Assembly (NCBI GenBank): GCA_030539815.1
Contig: JAUNXM010000071.1
Span: 1 to 9,608, forward strand
Length of the DNA: 9,608 nt
Reading direction: 5' to 3'
Source: Methanobacterium sp.
GTDB lineage: Archaea > Methanobacteriota > Methanobacteria > Methanobacteriales > Methanobacteriaceae
The translations under genes were made by a program, and so were the position numbers. Positions 8,101-9,608 of this stretch are shown here, piece by piece (the first letter of the stretch is position 1; each line of letters opens with the position of its first letter). The notes under the pieces are model-generated. The model was not told where the DNA came from. It saw only the letters and a list, made by a program, of their open reading frames with translations, and searched no databases.

Positions 8101-9569
8101 TTACCACTGATGTCCACGGTGTTATCAAATTCTTTAACAACAGTTTAACTACCATATTTGGTTACTCCCATCATGAGCTAACTGGAAAACCATTAACAAT
8201 CCTCATGCCACCACGATTTAGAATTACGTATATCAAGGAACTTAAAAGGTTCCAGGAAAGTGGTGAACACAGATTAATAGGTAAAACTGTGATGACAACT
8301 GGATTAAAAAGAGATGGTACAGAATTTCCATTTGAAATGTCATTATCTTCCTGGAAATCAGGGGAAAAAATATTTTTTACTTCAATCATCCGGGATTTAA
8401 CTGAGAAAAAGAAAGCAGAAGCAGAGATTAAAAAACAAGTAATTCTAACCACATCCATTAACAGAGTTTTGCAGGACTCATTAAGGGTGCAGAAAGATGA
8501 TGAAGTAGCTCTTATCTCACTTAAAGTTGCTCAAGAGCTCACAGGGAGTAAATTTGGTTTTGTTATGGAAATAAATAAGAGGGGTACCGTGGACACCATT
8601 GCCGTGAATGATCCGGGATGGAATGAATGTCAAATCCCGCAAAAAGAAGCAAAACAGCTTATCAGTGGGATGAAAATTGCCAGTTACTGGGGAAGGGTTA
8701 TTAAACAGGGTAAATCCCAGATAGTGAACCATCCAGAATTTGATCCTGATAGTAGAGGTGTTCCAAAAGGTCATCCTGACATCCACTCATTTTTAGGAGT
8801 TCCCCTTAAACGGGGGGAAAAAACCATTGGCCTTATTGGATTGGCCAATAAGGAAGATGGATATGATCATGATGATCTCCAACATGTGGAAACCCTTGCC
8901 GTAGCTTTAGTAGAAGCATTATATAACAAAAAAGCAGAAGAAAAAATAGAAAAATCATTAAAAGAAAAAGAAATGCTTCTAAAGGAGATCCACCATCGTG
9001 TTAAAAATAATCTGTCAGTGATATCCAGCTTACTCAACCTGCAATCGAATTATATTAAAGATAAAGAAGATTTAGAATTATTCCGGGAAAGTCAAACCCG
9101 GGCAAAGTCCATGGCATTGATACATGAAAGATTATACCAGTCCCAAGATCTTAAAAGAATAGATTTCAGTGATTACATCAAAACCTTGGCCTCTGACTTA
9201 TTCAGAACATATGTTGTAGATCCGGAACGTATTAACCTTAAAATGGATCTTGATACGATTTTACTGGATATTAATACTTCAATTCCCTTGGGGCTGATTC
9301 TAAATGAACTTCTTTCAAATGCAATGAAGTACGCATTCCCCAATGACGAAAAAGGTGAAATAAGCATAAAACTAAGATCAAAAGACCATCAATACGTCCT
9401 TATTGTGAGTGATAATGGTGTGGGACTACCTCCAGCAATAGATTTTGATAAAATAGATTCCCTAGGCCTACAATTAGTTTACAGCCTCACCAATCAAATT
9501 GATGGTAGTCTAGAGCTGGATCGTGAACACGGTACCAAATATACTATCCAGTTCCAGGAAAAATATTAA
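5115..9569 (+). CDS. Giant cytosolic sensor histidine kinase: MEDS, seven PAS, GAF, HisKA_2, HATPase
   Basis: About 1484 residues from the ATG at 5115; a TTG at 5100 would add five. Domains: MEDS sensor (12-195; [26 protein letters not shown]); PAS at 222-335, 345-453, 470-579, 592-704, 716-828, 841-973 and 980-1104, most ending in a D-I/V/L-T-type motif and a Lys/Glu-rich linker; GAF 1111-1275; HisKA_2 from about 1280 with phospho-acceptor His1294 (HHRVKNN); HATPase with N-box Asn1397/Asn1402 (NELLSNA) and G-box Asp1433 (DNGVGLP), all intact. No membrane helix is seen, so it senses cytosolic signals; ligands are unknown. PAS4 and PAS5 are identical in protein and DNA. The GAF carries Cys1172 (GWNEC). 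No response regulator is in view, so the phosphate partner is encoded elsewhere. Neither start has a strong Shine-Dalgarno. The domain order is sure; the signal and output are not. Confidence 0.93.
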   Translation: MGERYHTYEIKDLKAGDHLCCLYKNNEEHKTLLTSYMRYGLEKNEKVLYIADSHTSDTVLNYLRDDGLEVESYLDSGQLIIQTVNQSYLVRGVFDPDSMINMLSQETEKALQEGYSALRVTGEMSWALKGLTVSERLLEYESKLNEFFLNHKVLAICQYDRRLFESELLLNILLTHPFVIIGTKIYENFYFMPPEKHPFDIPESTLNEWIKSLEVYHNANLFRENILSSMMDGLSVADANGVHQEVNNALCEMTGFSREELIGTGPPYPYWPGEEYNKNPDDFLKTLKGRKNDIELVFKRKNGERFPVIVSPSLILGPNQKLKTVFTTIKDISQRKKAEKIIKQNERVLRAILESSKGSIALVDNSGIFLEVNKATAERFRVKPGEMVGTPIKNYLSPEIFKSRWKYIEKVFKTKEPVEFEDERDGNFFLHSIYPVFEYGEVKKAAVFSQDITKRKISENDLKEAHNKLEATLKAIPDLMFEVDDKGIIYDYYAPESDNLYAPPPEFMGKRVSEILPKDASLKVLKAIDEANEKGFCKGVTYSLHLPTGEKRFELSLAKKANSTGPVLFVAVARDVTERKQNEKALKQALNYNRSLIEVNIDPLVTIGSDGKVTDVNSATESVTGFSREDIIGTDFSDYFTDPEKAEAGYRLVFEEGFVRDYPLEIQHRDGGVTPVIYNASVYRDENGDVLGVFAAARDITELKKIENDLRNSYLYNRSLIEVNIDPLVTIGSDGKVTDVNSATESVTGFSREDIIGTDFSDYFTDPEKAEAGYRLVFEEGFVRDYPLEIQHRDGGVTPVIYNASVYRDENGDVLGVFAAARDITELKRAEKNLSDSQSRLNSILEGTPIPTFVIDKNHQIIYWNKALEEISGILAQDVIGTQNQWKAFYDKKRPSMADMLVDGSKEKLHQWYGDKYKESKFLKEVYEAVDFLPAMGDGGKWLFFTAAPVKDSEGNLIGAVETLEDITESKKAESALKKSEERFRAVAESAVDAIVTTDVHGVIKFFNNSLTTIFGYSHHELTGKPLTILMPPRFRITYIKELKRFQESGEHRLIGKTVMTTGLKRDGTEFPFEMSLSSWKSGEKIFFTSIIRDLTEKKKAEAEIKKQVILTTSINRVLQDSLRVQKDDEVALISLKVAQELTGSKFGFVMEINKRGTVDTIAVNDPGWNECQIPQKEAKQLISGMKIASYWGRVIKQGKSQIVNHPEFDPDSRGVPKGHPDIHSFLGVPLKRGEKTIGLIGLANKEDGYDHDDLQHVETLAVALVEALYNKKAEEKIEKSLKEKEMLLKEIHHRVKNNLSVISSLLNLQSNYIKDKEDLELFRESQTRAKSMALIHERLYQSQDLKRIDFSDYIKTLASDLFRTYVVDPERINLKMDLDTILLDINTSIPLGLILNELLSNAMKYAFPNDEKGEISIKLRSKDHQYVLIVSDNGVGLPPAIDFDKIDSLGLQLVYSLTNQIDGSLELDREHGTKYTIQFQEKY
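6888..7225 (+). repeat. Perfect 338-bp direct repeat, copy 1 (PAS domain 4)
   Basis: Read by eye against 7260-7597, every base matches, including all synonymous sites. The period is 372 bases (124 codons), leaving a 34-base divergent linker. By hand count 74 of its 112 complete codons end in T, and only 3 end in C and 8 in A. The first 40 codons of PAS7 (from 8052) give 16 T, 12 C and 9 A. This indicates a separate recent history for this domain. Confidence 0.95.
7260..7597 (+). repeat. Perfect 338-bp direct repeat, copy 2 (PAS domain 5)
   Basis: Second identical copy of the PAS-encoding unit. Identity begins at the Tyr codon before NRSL and ends in the Lys codon after the DITEL motif. Beyond both ends the sequence diverges at once. 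An in-frame loss or gain of 372 bases by recombination would remove or add exactly one PAS plus its linker. Confidence 0.95.
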
Positions 9570-9579
9570 TAAACTGGTT

Positions 9580-9608
9580 TTCATGGAATATTATCAATTC
9601 ATGGAATA
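9580..9608 (+). repeat. 11-bp direct repeat at the window edge
   Basis: TTCATGGAATA occurs at 9580-9590 and again at 9598-9608, with an 18-base period, just after the kinase stop. The second copy is cut by the window end, so whether this starts a longer array cannot be seen. Confidence 0.4.

Noticed and set aside
9580..9608. CRISPR array
   Set aside because: The repeat is only 11 bases with a 7-base gap, far shorter than CRISPR repeats and spacers, and no cas gene is in view.

Overview
The window looks like chromosome of a hydrogenotrophic methanogenic archaeon, most likely a Methanobacterium or close relative. The aquaporin matches methanogen AqpM almost residue by residue. It lies beside two archaeal families of unknown function (DUF2193-like and DUF2180-like). 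The malate dehydrogenase is of the Methanothermobacter/Methanocaldococcus type. The DNA is AT-rich, with archaeal BRE/TATA-like promoter boxes and T-tract ends. These assignments come from recalled family sequences and visible motifs; no search was run.

Layout. Bases 1-2439 (+) hold a 5'-truncated DUF2193-like gene, a hairpin with T-tract, then a small Cys-rich DUF2180-like gene whose stop codon abuts the start of aqpM. Bases 2440-2758 are an AT-rich gap holding the promoter of a short membrane-anchored, Thr/Asn-rich, probably glycosylated surface peptide (2759-3034). That gene converges on a minus-strand pair, a six-repeat HEAT protein (4226-4783) followed by malate dehydrogenase (3199-4143). 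A second AT-rich gap (4784-5099) is a divergent promoter region. From it a giant cytosolic sensor histidine kinase (about 5115-9569) is read rightwards.

How the genes relate. DUF2180 and aqpM are almost certainly co-translated, and DUF2193 may be partly co-transcribed with them. Malate dehydrogenase serves the oxaloacetate/malate step of the incomplete reductive TCA route of methanogens. The kinase combines a MEDS sensor domain, seven PAS domains, a GAF domain and a HisKA_2/HATPase module, and has no membrane segment and no response regulator in view.

The most striking feature is a perfect 338-bp direct repeat inside the kinase gene that encodes two identical consecutive PAS domains. Its codon use (third-position T in about two thirds of codons) is unlike the flanking PAS domains, which points to recent duplication or homogenisation. 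No RNA genes, insertion sequences or CRISPR arrays were seen. No clearly new defence or mobile system is present; the DUF2193/DUF2180/AqpM cluster and the kinase are the best leads for undescribed biology.
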